Source of the DNA: Larix kaempferi
Lineage: Eukaryota; Streptophyta; Pinopsida; Pinales; Pinaceae
Reading direction: 5' to 3'
Assembly: GCA_027924585.1 (NCBI GenBank)
Contig: BSBM01000440.1
Location: forward strand, 13,361,501-13,425,500
Length of the DNA stretch: 64,000 nt
Shown here: positions 1 to 10,331 of the stretch, piece after piece
Position numbering within the stretch: position 1 is the stretch's first letter
How the letters are laid out: each line of letters opens with the position of its first letter
Notes under the pieces: generated by a model
The model's database searches: none
The model's input: only the letters and a program-made list of their open reading frames with translations
What the model was told of the DNA's origin: nothing
Position numbers and translations under genes: made by a program

Positions 1-380
1 TCTCTCACACAATCATAGATATATTTACAATACTACAATACACAGCCATATTACAAGTGCCTTCCTTTTAAAGATCATTGCCATGGGAAAATACTATGGA
101 ACACCAAATACCATGGGCTCATAAATCACCCATTATTGACCAAGTCATGACTATGAAATTACAACATTTTACAAGGCATTTTTACGAAATTTTCACTACT
201 GGGCCACTGCCCCCGAACCCACGCTAAGGGGGGCTCCCAAAATAGTCTTCACCCCCCTGAACCACCCATGGCAACTATAGAAAGGGGGAAATCCCCCCCG
301 CACCCCCCATCATGGGCTGGGATCCAGACACGGCTGAAACACAACCTTTGAATCATGAAGATCAAGCTCCACAACCAACA
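1..380 (-). mobile_element. Copia LTR fragment, same family as element D
   Basis: This stretch matches the distal parts of the two LTRs of copia D (13099-13665 and 40612-41214) over its whole length, including the CCATGGGAAAATA segment, the G/C-run segment and the CCACAACCAACA terminus. The start of the LTR lies off the left edge. Read on the minus strand it begins TGTTGGTTGTGG. No polypurine tract follows at 381, so this is the outer end of a 5' LTR or a solo LTR. Confidence 0.85.
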
Positions 381-492
381 CATCACCACCATCACCATCA
401 TCACCACTATCATCACCACCATCATCACCATCACAACCATCACCACCTCCTCCACTACCACCACGACCACCACCACCATCACCATCACCATC
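381..492. repeat. Imperfect CAC/CAT trinucleotide microsatellite
   Basis: About 110 bases are built almost only of CAC and CAT triplets with a few interruptions (TAT, AAC, CTC). Long reading frames here (poly-His on plus, poly-Val/Met on minus) are artefacts of the repeat. It lies exactly between a copia LTR end and the start of another copia LTR. Confidence 0.95.
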
Positions 493-1206
493 TGTTGGGA
501 TATATTACCCATCTAGACATCAAGCATTAAACATTTTTTGTTTTCCTAGTGCATTGACACCCTAGTTGAATTCCTAGTGCATAGTTCTCATCATTGTGAT
601 TATCATCAGCTATTGATTTTCCATATTTAGCCTCATTATCCACTTATGCATGATTTTTGGGACATGTTGATTCATTTTCCTAAATTTTAGGGGCCTCCTT
701 AAATTTAGGGATCCTGAGCACCTTCCTTGATTTCATCACCGAAGACCATTAATAGTTAACTCACTCATACAACCTTCATGAGATTCTCTCTTTCTTATTT
801 TGAACCTCAAACTCCCTAATGCGCCCTATTGGTCTACCTATTGTTAGTTAACTGACTAGCTCTCCTTCCAAGCCACCTAGCATTAGTTAAATTCCACCTA
901 GCATTAGTTTAATTGGCCATTTCATTGGAGTTGCAGTTGATGCTCATGTCTAGTGATGTGAATCTTCCAAGATAAGCCTACCACATGAGTGGATTCCAAA
1001 TGCCTCCTAAGGTTAAAACATTTCTCCATTGAGGATGTATTATAAATGTACACACATTATTGATTATTAGATGCATTGAAAGTATTCCAATTGAGTTATA
1101 ATTCTCTTGTGTTCTATCACATATTTTCTTCTTTATTTTCTTGTGCTTCTCTGTGAAATTGAGTGAGGATTAATTTGTCTCTAGATCAATTGTTCAAAAT
1201 TTCACA
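493..1206 (+). mobile_element. 5' LTR of truncated copia element J
   Basis: The 714-bp segment begins TGTTGGGATAT and ends ATTTCACA, giving TG...CA termini, and is followed directly by an initiator-Met-type primer binding site and then a copia gag. This makes it a 5' LTR in plus orientation. No second LTR of this element is in the window. Confidence 0.75.
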
Positions 1207-1220
1207 TGGTATCAAAGCTT
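1207..1220 (+). promoter_or_regulatory. Primer binding site of copia J
   Basis: TGGTATCAAAGCTT directly follows the LTR end. It matches the initiator methionine tRNA type (TGGTATCAGAGC) with one mismatch in the first twelve bases. Confidence 0.75.
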
Positions 1221-1466
1221 TGCCGTGAAAAGTAGTCCTTCATAGTTTTTCCATAGTTTTTTGCATGGTAGTTGCTTCCATTTTTGCACCAGAAGTAGTG
1301 GAGGGTTCACATAATTCCTGGAGAAATTTCCTCCAGTCATTTTTTGTTTATCCAAAGTGGTCTTCCTAAGTGTGATGCACTTTTGAACATGCATAATGCT
1401 GAATTAAGACATATTTGCATATCTTTGTTGTGGGTTATTGTCTCACCAAGAGCACATTAGCAAAGC

Positions 1467-1823
1467 ATGGATCAAATTCAATTCATGATTCTGACTCCCT
1501 TCAATTATTTCAAATGGAAGGCCAAAATGGAAGTCCTACTTTGAAGTAAGGGTCTCTATAGAGTCACCATGGTGCTAGAAAATGAACCAAATGTTTTTTT
1601 TGAGAAAGCTAGGTGGTTTAACATATTGGATGAAGCTTATGGTTTTCTTTGTCTCAACATCTCCCAAGATCTTCTATTTCATCTTGATGGTTTATCAATT
1701 CCAAAAAAAAATTGTACCAATCTTAAGTCCCTCTTTGGAAAGCAAGATGAGATAAGAGGTCATCTATTGGAGAATGAGTTGACCTCATTGAGTCCAAGGA
1801 GTTTCGACACCATGCAGGTTTGA
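1467..1823 (+). pseudogene. Copia J gag, N-terminal part
   Basis: A copia-type Gag can be read from ATG at 1467 (MDQIQFMIL...). There is a stop about 25 codons in, and the frame is then open from 1569 to 1823. Conserved copia Gag features are visible: a WKAKMEVLL stretch near the start, a DEAYGFLCL segment, and KSLFGKQDEIRGHLLENEL, which is typical of copia Gag helices. Gag would form the virus-like particle. The gene stops after about 110 codons where an oppositely oriented copia begins, so the C-terminal half with the zinc knuckle, and all of pol, are missing. The early stop and the truncation make it non-functional. Confidence 0.8.
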
Positions 1824-2819
1824 CTAGAAGTTGGTTGGTTACATAAGTCCACAAGCTAGTAACCACTTTGGTTGATGTATTATATGGATCAGTTGATCCA
1901 AAATTCCTCACAAGGTAAAATGGATCACTACTTAAAATTCCAGAAGTGGAGTTCAAAAAGGTAACACTTGAATTCTACTCAAGAAATGCAACATCCCTTC
2001 TTCATGTTTGACACAACAAAACAATTTGTAGGCTTTGAACTTATTATATTATCCCACCATAATACAAGAATGATATATGGAATATGAGCTCAAGATATAC
2101 ATCCATTGAATATTCAAAAATGTTCGACTAAGGGTTTTATTCCACTCCACTTCATAGAAGGAATCATATCGCACACAACATTGTTTGAAACCATGTTCAG
2201 AAGGTACTTTGAATAGTAGACAAGCTCTGCGTCAAAATCTAGTTTCCATACCTTTGGTATGAATCAAACACCTTTCCATTTCAACCAAATTTATATTGTT
2301 CCTTTTAGAAACACCATTTTTATAAGGTGTGTAAGGTATAGATCTTTTCCAAGAGATATCATTCTAAAACAAGTAGCTCTCAAATGAATTGCTCACATAT
2401 TCTTCTTCATTTTCAAATATCTTACATTTCACAAGTTGGAGAGATCACTTTTCATCCAAGTCCCAAAATTCCTTGAACTTTTCAAAGACATGGTCATTAT
2501 TATTCAAAAATATACCCAAGCATACTTGGAAAAATCATCAATAATGATAAAAGAATACCTTGCACCTACTAATGATGGTTGATTCATTGTACAAAGGTCA
2601 CTATGGATAAATTCCATGTGAGTATTTTCTCTCCAAAAGATGTCCTTTCTCAAAGAATATTGGTGATGTTTTCCAAGCACACATCCTTCACATACATCAT
2701 CAAGAGGAACTACCTTGGGAATTCTATTAACCATATTAATCTTGGCCATCAAATTCATAATTTGAAAATTCAAATGTCTAAGCCTCCCAAGCCAAATTTT
2801 GCTTTGGTCGTTGGTATTT
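1824..2819 (-). pseudogene. Copia 1 GAG-pre-integrase, integrase and linker (decayed)
   Basis: The minus strand carries copia pol remnants. From 2819 down to about 2504 there is a recognisable GAG-pre-integrase domain (WLGRLRHLNF, then CEGCVLGKHH) running into the integrase core (HSDLCTMNQPS, then FIIIDDFSKYAWVYF). Lower down, 2480-1990 matches the same region of copia F (12225-12670) but is broken by frame changes. The 1990-1824 part matches the linker between integrase and reverse transcriptase in F (about 12060-12200). Reverse transcriptase, RNase H and the 3' LTR are missing because the element ends against copia J at about 1823. Confidence 0.8.
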
Positions 2820-2828
2820 TGTAATGTT

Positions 2829-3592
2829 TGTTGGCACAGGGTTAGACCGCATGAAGTGTGGAAGCCGACAACAATGAGAAGGACCATCCGCGGAAGAAAG
2901 GACCATTTGTGGATAACAAGGATCCGACGAAAGCGCGAGATTAGTTTAGTTAGTTAGAATGGGTCATTTGGACCATTTTGTAACCGCCATAGTTTCCTAT
3001 AAATAGGACTATGATTGTAAGCCTAATGAAATCATCGGTCGATCAATAGACGGGCAGATGAATTATGTAATGTTTTGCTCTACCTTCGGAAATTTTTGTA
3101 TGGATCCACGATAAGTTGTTTGGAACTGTCCCTGCGAAGGTTGTACCACAGGTTTTGATGATTTAATGCATGAAGATGTTCGGATATGTCTCTTTTGTAT
3201 CTGTGTTTGTGTTGAATGATGAATGCGACCTAATTACTGTGTATGCTTAAGTTCTGTTGTTCTGTAATTTATGTTGATGCGATCGCCAGTTTTACTATGC
3301 TAATGTGAATTTCAATTACATATTAAATATGCGAATGATGAATGTATGTTTGAATTGGTAAGCATGATGTGAAGATAAATCTCTGGTTTCTGTAGCAATA
3401 GAGTGCGAGAAGATGCATGTCCTCCACCCACTGCGGAAACCTGGTTCCTGCAGCCCCCTTAATCATCTCGAGTGAGACCTCACTCACTCCATGGGTGTTG
3501 CTGGAAAGGGTAAAACCTTTATGGGTCGATGCTTAAGGGTGTTTGTTGACAGCAGTGTGAAGTGAACCCCTGTCGACAGAACTATGTCAACA
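2829..3592 (+). mobile_element. Solo LTR related to element B
   Basis: The 764-bp segment runs TGTTGGCACAGG to ATGTCAACA. It shares with B's LTRs the TGTTGGCA start, GGGTCATTTGGACC, a TATAAATA box, CGGAAACCTGGTTC, the GTGAGACCTCA and GGGTGTTGCTGG segments, and GAACCCCTGTCGAC near the end. It is flanked by ATGTT (2824-2828) and ATGTC (3593-3597), a five-base duplication with one change. It interrupts the TGTAATGTCCCC start of the surrounding chromovirus-type LTR. Confidence 0.85.
2998..3006 (+). promoter_or_regulatory. TATA box of solo LTR
   Basis: TATAAATAG lies 170 bases into the LTR, in the same context as the TATAAATA boxes of B's LTRs (22829 and 39760). Confidence 0.5.
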
Positions 3593-5469
3593 ATGTCCCC
3601 ATTTTTAGGACATATTTGGATTTCAATGTAAATAATATATACATACGATGTATGTTTTCCTAGCATGGAGCTCAAGGCCAAGGCCTCACTAATGGATGCT
3701 TGGTTTTTATGTAATAGGAAATAATTAGATTATTTTATCCATGTGCTACTAAGATATGGGACATTGTAATTGATGTAAATATTAACATTGCAACAAAAAT
3801 ACCAAAGAAACTGGCTATGGAGGAAACCAATAAGAGAGGGACATGTGTATCCACTAGGGAGAGGTGAGGGGGTTTTGGGATTGAACCTTGGACTTCCAAA
3901 TGTCATCCTTGGAACCCATTTGGCCTTCCTTGCTGACATTTAATTCAGCTACAGAAGGTGGTTGAAGAAATTGTTCATGAATTCGATGGATTGTGGGAAA
4001 TCCCGAAATTTTGGATGGCAGGGTATGGGACTCTGTCTTCCTTGAACCGCAAGTCACTGTACCCCTGGGAATTTGTATTCCTTGATCCCCATTCCATTAG
4101 GTAGAGGAAATCGAAGTTTGAAGGCACAGAACAGAGAGAGTCGAGCCATGGAAAAAGGAGGAAAATTGTGACTTTGTGGAAAAACCCTGATTTAGAGTGT
4201 CGAACCAGTCCATAAATTCATGTGGGAAGCTTAATCCTACAGGGGATATTTCGTTCTATACCATAGATAAATTTGCAGTGTGTAAGATGCTAAAAAAAAA
4301 AACCGTGAAGAATACCCTGAGTTAATGGTCGAGAAACCAGCTACATGATAGAGTCGATTTGGCCATAGAAAGTGAAGGATAACCCAAGTAGAAAGGACAG
4401 AGAGAGGATAGGACAGAAGGTAGGTTGCTTGATAAACCCAGTGAAGGCTAGATTCTCAAGGATCCAATAGCTTGGACATTTCTATGCCCACCCTGAAGAG
4501 CACTGGAGGGAAGGTATGGCCCGAGGGACTATGTAGCAGTGAAGGGAATACTTCCTTGTGTTGGGTGTGGTAGGTATTGAGGGTGCCAAGACTGTTTGAG
4601 TGTGAATTGAGAGGCCTATATCTCTGAGGTTGATCTCACTGGCTTAGCATCCTCCTCCATTGTTCCTAAATTCTTGATAAACCCAACAGTATGTTTTCTT
4701 AGCATGTTTGTGTGTGAAGCCATGGCTATGAGTGAGTCTGTTTAGCCCTACATCCCATCTCAGGGGTGGTCTCTCAGTTGAAAGAGTATAGGATGGACAG
4801 AGGCCTATGGTTGGGTGGAACGTTGCTCTCACATAGCCAGTTGGTTGGACTGTTCATCTTCTAAGATAAGTGTTTTATGTGGTTCTCCATGATACTAATT
4901 CCTATGTTGTGTTCATTTGTTATTTCAAGTTAATTTTGAATGGATTAAACATATGTAATTAAAAAACAGGAAGTCTGTGGATAATCCTAAATATGAGGCT
5001 GGTGCATTGGTTGTTTGCTTCATCATTTTGCTTAGGTTAAGTAGGTTGTTATGCTATTAACCTTGTATGTTGTAGATGCATTCATTAGATTTAATTCTAC
5101 TATGTTTGTTGCTATGCATTGCACACCTCCTAAGAGGGTTTGTACTTCATCATATTAGCTTGGGGGATGAGTTAGAAACCCCCTGATGTGTTCATGCCCC
5201 CTCTGTGGTTAGATGAAGGGAGGGGCCTTGACAGGGTGATTCCAAGGATTTTGATAGTGGGATAAAGAGGTTTGGATGGACTTCAGGGAAGCCTTTTGGT
5301 TGGAAAAGAGGCAAGTTCATAGTCCTCAAGTGTGGAAGGGGTCCACACCATTGCATAGAGCTCTCAAAGAGATTTCCAACGGTACCAAGTTTTCCCAAAT
5401 TGGACTCGGGATGAAGAAGTTATAAGCTTGGGAAGTTGGTGGTCACATGGGTATGGCCAACTTCCAACC

Positions 5470-6155
5470 TTCCAAATCCGCAGTGCGGGATGCGGAAGTC
5501 CGGGGTGCATTTTATTCAACGCGGGGAATTTCGGCGTTCCACTTTTCCAACTCTTGCACTCGGGAAAGCAGAAGTCGGGATCGTATTTCATTGACGCCAT
5601 GAATTTTGGTGTTCTGCATTTCTGACTCCTGCACTGCAGAATGTGGAAGTCGGGATCGTATTTATTCGACGCTAGGAATTTTGGTGTTCCGCATTCTGAA
5701 TTCCGCACTGCAGAATGCGGAAGTCGGGATTGTAGTTCATCCACATTGGGCATTTTGGAATTCTGCATTTCCAAATCCCGCACTATGGAATGCGGAAGTT
5801 GAGATCGTATTTCTTCAACGCCAAGAATTTTGGCATTCCGCATTTCTGACTCCCGCACTATGGAATGCGGAAGTCAGGATCATATTTCATCAATGCCGGG
5901 AATTTTGGCATTCTGCATTTCCAACTCATGCACTACGGAATGCGGAAGTCGGGATCGTATCTCTTTGACGACGGGCATTTTGGAGTTCCACATTTCCGAC
6001 TCCCGCACTGTGGAATGTGGAAGTCAGGATCATATTTCTTCGATGCTGGGCATATTAGCGCATTTCTGACTCCTGCATTACGGAATGCAGAAGTTAGAGT
6101 CATATTTTATTCGATGTTGTGATTGAGCGTTCCGCCCTTCCGACTTCCAACCTGT
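5470..6155. repeat. 75-bp minisatellite, nine units
   Basis: The motif GCGGAAGTCGGGATCGTATT and its variants recurs at 5492, 5568, 5643, 5717, 5792, 5867, 5942, 6017 and 6087, giving a period of 74-76 bases (70 for the last). Units differ by scattered substitutions. The period is divisible by three, so several frames stay open with a 25-residue repeat, but no start context or known domain supports a gene. Within a unit GGAATGCGGAA can pair with TTCCGCATTTCC. The array lies near the 3' end of the chromovirus-type LTR. Confidence 0.9.
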
Positions 6156-6290
6156 GGATTGTGGAATTGTGGACCAGAGACAATTGCGGCTTTGCAAAAA
6201 GAACAAAGTTGCGGATAAGTTTTAACATACATTAGGCAGGGTCGTTCCCCTATCACTCAAAAGGGCACTGAGGTGATCGTAAACGTTACA

Positions 6291-6437
6291 TCTTGGATCT
6301 TGCATGGGGAAATCACATAACTTATATAGTTTTTCTTTAAGGTAAAAAGTATCCTTAGCCAAAAAATTAAAGTCATTATTAATATCCTCCACAACAAACC
6401 TATAAGGACAAAATTTAACCCTCTTATGAGTCTGGGT
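6291..6437 (-). pseudogene. Copia 1 pol fragment before integrase
   Basis: This matches the minus-strand copia F sequence at about 45045-45200, which lies upstream of the integrase (blocks CTTATATAGTTTTTCTTTA and AATATCCTCCACAACAAACCTATAA). It bridges the insertions at 2820-6290 and 6438-7154 and shows they landed in the same copia copy. Confidence 0.75.
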
Positions 6438-7154
6438 TGTTCGGATATCCACATCATCATTTTCAGGACCTTGCATGCAATTATGGTTTGCATGCACTTT
6501 GCATGCATCCCAATCACCAGGTTGATGCCTCTAGCACCTTAGCCACCTTATTCTAGCACCCAGGAGATTCTTACATCAGTTCATTATCCCTCCTAGTCAG
6601 GAAGGTGCCCAGTTCTCACCTACTGCCATAGAAGGGCGCACTTCTTCACCTACCACTGCAGTTCCACCTCAGTTACACTCAGTTAGCTCCGATTCTCCCT
6701 GATTTGAGGCTAGTTTCACTCCCGACTGACTGTTTCACTCTGTTGGACCTCCATATTGACTAGATGACTTGTTCTGACTTCAGTTAGCTTCCCATGCGCC
6801 CTCCACTAAACCCACTTCCCTATATCAGTGCTACACACTTCAGTTACACATGTTACACTCAGTTAGACTCAGATTGACACCTGGATGACTGGTTCTTGTG
6901 CATTGATGACCACCACTGATTGATGATGAGGACTCCTAGTTAGAGTCAAGCTACTCCATTCAGTGATTCGAATGACCTCCTTAGGCAATTCGAATTTCTC
7001 AGTCATTGTGAGACTATATTGTATTGTAATTATTCACCCTCATTGGGATATTGAGCACTGATGCATGCTTTGCACAGTTTTATACCATTTTTCTGAGTTT
7101 CATCTATTGTGATTGATTTACTTGTTCATTAGATCTGTTGTGACTAATTTTACA
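6438..7154. mobile_element. Solo LTR H with perfect target-site duplication
   Basis: The 717-bp segment starts TGTTCGGATATCC and ends TTTTACA. It is flanked by TGGGT at 6433-6437 and 7155-7159. Removing it restores a sequence collinear with copia F near 45195 (TTTGGGTTAGTTGG), so it is an insertion. No reading frame, primer binding site or polypurine tract accompanies it. The family was not recognised and the strand is uncertain. Confidence 0.8.
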
Positions 7155-7159
7155 TGGGT

Positions 7160-8323
7160 TAGTTAGGACACAAACAAGAAATTGGTGCTCAAACTTGATA
7201 CATGATACACATAAATGATCACACCATTTTGGCATTCACTCCTACCACAACTGACAATAGTAAGTGCACAATCTTTTGCAAAATGTTTTTTTTCTTTTGT
7301 AGCCTTATCAAATTGATAAAAGAGAGGAACATATGTAGCCATATGATGGGTACAACTAGAATAATTATCCACTCACTTTTAGAAGTGTGATTATGCAATG
7401 CATGAGAAGTACTAACATAAAAGGTATAATTATATTCCTTTTGTTCTAAAAATTGAAGTTTTAGGTCAATCAATGGATTAGTTGATGCCTCATATTTAAG
7501 ATTTTTAACCTTTTCCTCAAGATCATTGGTTTCATTCCAAAAATTGTTCTTGACGTTTCCTACCTTTCCATAGTATCAATAGTTCTTATTCTTCTTACCT
7601 TCATTAGTTAATGACTAATCATCATGCTTCTTGGAATCATCCTGGTCAACACAATCCTTATCATGGAAACCTCCATGATATTATTCCCAATTCCATCCAT
7701 GACCTCTTTCTCTATAGTTCTATTGACCTTTGAAATTAAGGAGATGTGCCTTTTTCTTATTCTTAAGTTTTCCCTCATCATGCAAATTTTTGTGTGCCCT
7801 AATTAGAAATACATAGAAAACATCAAAGGTATAGTCCTTACTAACTTGTTTTCTGGAATCCCAAATAACATAGAATGTTGAACATAATTTATCAGAGGAT
7901 GCCTTAAAATGCATCAAGATTATTTCTATGATTTGACCATTCTTATTTAGAAAATCCTTCCCACATTCACCCAACATCAATTGTAGCTCCTTCACGTGAG
8001 CCAATTAATCTTCAATCATGTCATTTGAGAGATGATAGATGTCAATTATTTCTCAATATCCATTATCTACATTTCATTAATCTTATCAATTATAATCTTC
8101 ATCTGCTTCCATATATGATTTGGATAGTCAATATTTTTTGTGTGAAAGTGAATCTCCCTAGAGATGTAGGGAGATGTAGGCTGTCACAACTTCTATTGCT
8201 TCATCATTCTTCTCACTAATGATGAATTTCTTGTGTTCATTCTTATAAGGATATAGAACTAAATTCCTTGTATATTTCCAAAGAGATTTACTCTTCGATA
8301 GAATTTTCATATCTTGTGCCCAC
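7160..8323 (-). pseudogene. Copia 1 gag/protease remnants
   Basis: The minus strand carries the gag-side half of copia 1, collinear with copia F at 45215-46350. Readable pieces include a Gag segment at 7720-8004 (AHVKELQLMLGECGKDF...) that matches F's AHVKELQLKLVKCGKYF at about 46000. The sequence between 7163 and 7473 corresponds to the protease and pre-integrase region. Frames change several times and no catalytic protease triad could be read with confidence. The first copy of a 76-bp duplication (8248-8323) ends this block. Confidence 0.7.
8248..8323. repeat. 76-bp direct repeat flanking fragment I, left copy
   Basis: It starts AGGATATAGAACT and ends TTGTGCCCAC. It matches 9657-9732 with two substitutions. 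The sequence belongs to copia 1; F carries it once (about 46270-46350). The duplication therefore arose with the insertion of the LTR-leader fragment between the two copies. Confidence 0.9.
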
Positions 8324-9582
8324 CGTTGAGAAGTTGTCATTGACATCAACAATCCAATGACAAGAACGTTTCTAGATGCTATTAATATCAAGGATTCCAA
8401 AATTGTTATTGATGTCAACACTATAGAGGGAGTTCATTAATGCCAACATTGCAAGAGGAGCATGTTTGACTAATGGTGAAGATGAAAGGAAATAGTTTTT
8501 ATATTATAGGAATTCATAGAATATCTATTACTATCTTAACCAATGTTGAAAAGGTAATTTAAAGAAAAATATTTCGAAGCATTACAAGAAAATTAAAAAG
8601 GAAGGTTAAAAATATTAAAAGAAAAATTACGTGAAAGCGAGGTTGAAATAAAAAGGAAGTTCGGTAAAAGTGGATGAAAAAGTGAAAGAAGTATTTTCCC
8701 ATGGTATTTAGAAGCCCGTGGTATTTACTCATTATATGTACAAATAGAAAATAAAAAGGATTTAATTAATATGGTTGTTGAAATATTAATTATATTGAAA
8801 ATGTCAAAATGAAGAGTTATGTAGTTTTTGAAAATTAATAAAGAGACATGTGACTTATGTGAAAAGTCATAATATTTCATATTCAAAAGGTTTGATTAGT
8901 TAATTAATTAAATATGTAAATAAGACAGATATTTAATTAATTATTAATGAACGAAATTAAAGTTGAGATTCGAAGAGGTGTGAAGAAATAGAAAAGAAGT
9001 TTAATTATAAAACATAATTAAAATAGCAGAGAAATGAAAGGACATGTTTGTTTGAAAGAGATGAGGCTTTTCAGTTTGAAGGGGTGTGAGTTGAAAAGGT
9101 ATGAAGATTTGAAGAGGCATGGAAGAGATATTTAATGAAGAATCAAAATAGAAGAAGAGTGTGTCTTGGTTTTATAAGTTGATGTAGTAGCCCGAGCAGT
9201 CCAAGACAGAATTGAATGTTCCAGAATTGAAGAAAATAAACAGCTTAAGGGTGGAAGGGTGGAGCTAGGGCAGGTTGTTGCCGGCAGGGGAGTTGGTGCC
9301 TCCTTGTCAAGTTGTAATTGACTAAATAGGGGTGTGGGTGCATCCTGATCAGTTGGTGCTGATCTGAAGAGGAAGAAAATATCTTCCATCTATTGTAAAT
9401 TGTAAAATCATTTTTGCAGTTAATAGAAACGAGTTGGTGGTTTCCCTATTGGGTTCCATGATAAATTACTATGTCCAAATTTGTTTGTTATATTTGCAAA
9501 TCATAAAAGTAAAAGAAATTGTGTTTTAATTGTGTCATTGATTCACCCCCCCCCCCTCTCAGTGATAGGACCTGATCCAACA
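8324..9582 (+). mobile_element. Copia-type LTR of fragment I
   Basis: The 1259-bp segment begins CGTTGAGAAG, probably a decayed TG, and ends CCTGATCCAACA. It is followed at once by a TGGTATCAGAGCAGG primer binding site, which identifies a 5' LTR in plus orientation. It is AT-rich and has a run of eleven C at about 9546-9556 near its 3' end. Confidence 0.8.
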
Positions 9583-9656
9583 ATTGGTATCAGAGCAGGA
9601 TCCTTCACCACAGTTTAACCACTGGAAGGAATATCTTATTAAAACCAATATGGATC
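9583..9656 (+). mobile_element. Primer binding site and leader of fragment I
   Basis: TGGTATCAGAGCAGG at 9585-9599 is a full initiator-Met-type primer binding site. The following 57 bases look like a retrotransposon leader reaching an ATGG at about 9649. The element stops there and host copia sequence begins, so only LTR plus leader remain. Confidence 0.75.
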
Positions 9657-9732
9657 AGGATATAGAACTGAATTCCTTGTATATTTCCAAAGAGATTTAC
9701 TCTTTGATAGAATTTTCATATCTTGTGCCCAC
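9657..9732. repeat. 76-bp direct repeat flanking fragment I, right copy
   Basis: Right-hand partner of 8248-8323, with two substitutions. Beyond it copia 1 continues without a gap towards its primer binding site. Confidence 0.9.
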
Positions 9733-9936
9733 ATGCCATAGTTGTGTCCATTTAAAATCATTGGTTGTTGATTGGAACTCATAAACACCCTACAAACCCT
9801 GATCCAATCTACAAGTGTAAACTTGATTTAATCTACCACAAATATTTGACTCAAACAAGAGAACATATATAAGTAACAACCTCAAAATTGACTTGTTAAA
9901 AGTAGGTTATATCTCAAACCACTAGCTATGATACCA
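9733..9936 (-). mobile_element. Copia 1 leader and primer binding site
   Basis: The block is collinear with F at 46350-46555. On the minus strand TGGTATCATAGC, the reverse complement of 9925-9936, directly adjoins the LTR at 9937. It is the initiator-Met type with one change, and marks the LTR at 9937-10331 as copia 1's 5' LTR. Confidence 0.8.
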
Positions 9937-10331
9937 TGATGGAGAACTAGAGAATTGTGAAAGTGAATAACAATGAATTCCAAGAGAGAGAGTTATGTCC
10001 AAAGTTATCTTTACACCACTAAAGAACAAGTGTGCATAGCTCAACATAAACAATAAATGTATGATAGATTGATCCATAAGATCATTTATATATACTTAGA
10101 GGTGTAATTAAATCTAGCATAACATGAGGAATACTTAGTCCACTTAGATCATCTTAGGTGCACCTAAGGTCTATATTTACACCTTGATCCGCACACTAGT
10201 CAACTTGGGTGGGACCACTGTTAGTTGATACAATTGACCAATGGACCACTTAGTCAATCTTCCACTATCTCTACAATGGCAGCAGCTAACTCAACAAACT
10301 CCATTGTTGTGAGGACCTTGTCGTTCTAACA
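9937..10331 (-). mobile_element. LTR shared by copia 1 (5') and copia F (3')
   Basis: The 395-bp segment runs, on plus, TGATGGAGAAC to GTTCTAACA. On its left lies a minus-strand primer binding site. On its right lies a minus-strand polypurine tract (AATGGGGATA, reverse complement of 10332-10341). It therefore serves as 5' LTR for copia 1 and 3' LTR for copia F. It matches F's truncated 5' LTR at 46556-46790. Confidence 0.85.

Larger units (their letters stand above)
2820..6290 (+). mobile_element. Chromovirus-type solo LTR (interrupted at 2829-3592)
   Basis: The segment starts TGTAATGT and ends AACGTTACA, like the termini TGTAACGTCCCC and GGGGACGTTACA of the LTR of element C. Internal blocks match the reverse complement of C's LTR, for example around 4510-4600 and 4800-4850 (GGCCTATGGTTGGGTGGAAC). 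It is inserted in copia 1, whose sequence resumes at 6291. Its first nine bases (2820-2828) are separated from the rest (3593-6290) by another solo LTR. The sum is about 2.7 kb, against 1.6 kb for C's LTR; part of the excess is a 75-bp repeat array. No primer binding site follows, so it is a solo LTR. A clean target-site duplication is not visible. Confidence 0.75.

Noticed and set aside
249-530. Long poly-Val/Met (minus) and poly-His (plus) frames
   Set aside because: Produced by the CAC/CAT microsatellite; no start context, domain or flanking gene.
5364-6122. Overlapping frames with a 25-residue repeat on both strands
   Set aside because: A consequence of the 75-bp minisatellite whose period is divisible by three; frames are open on both strands at once and the region lies inside an LTR.
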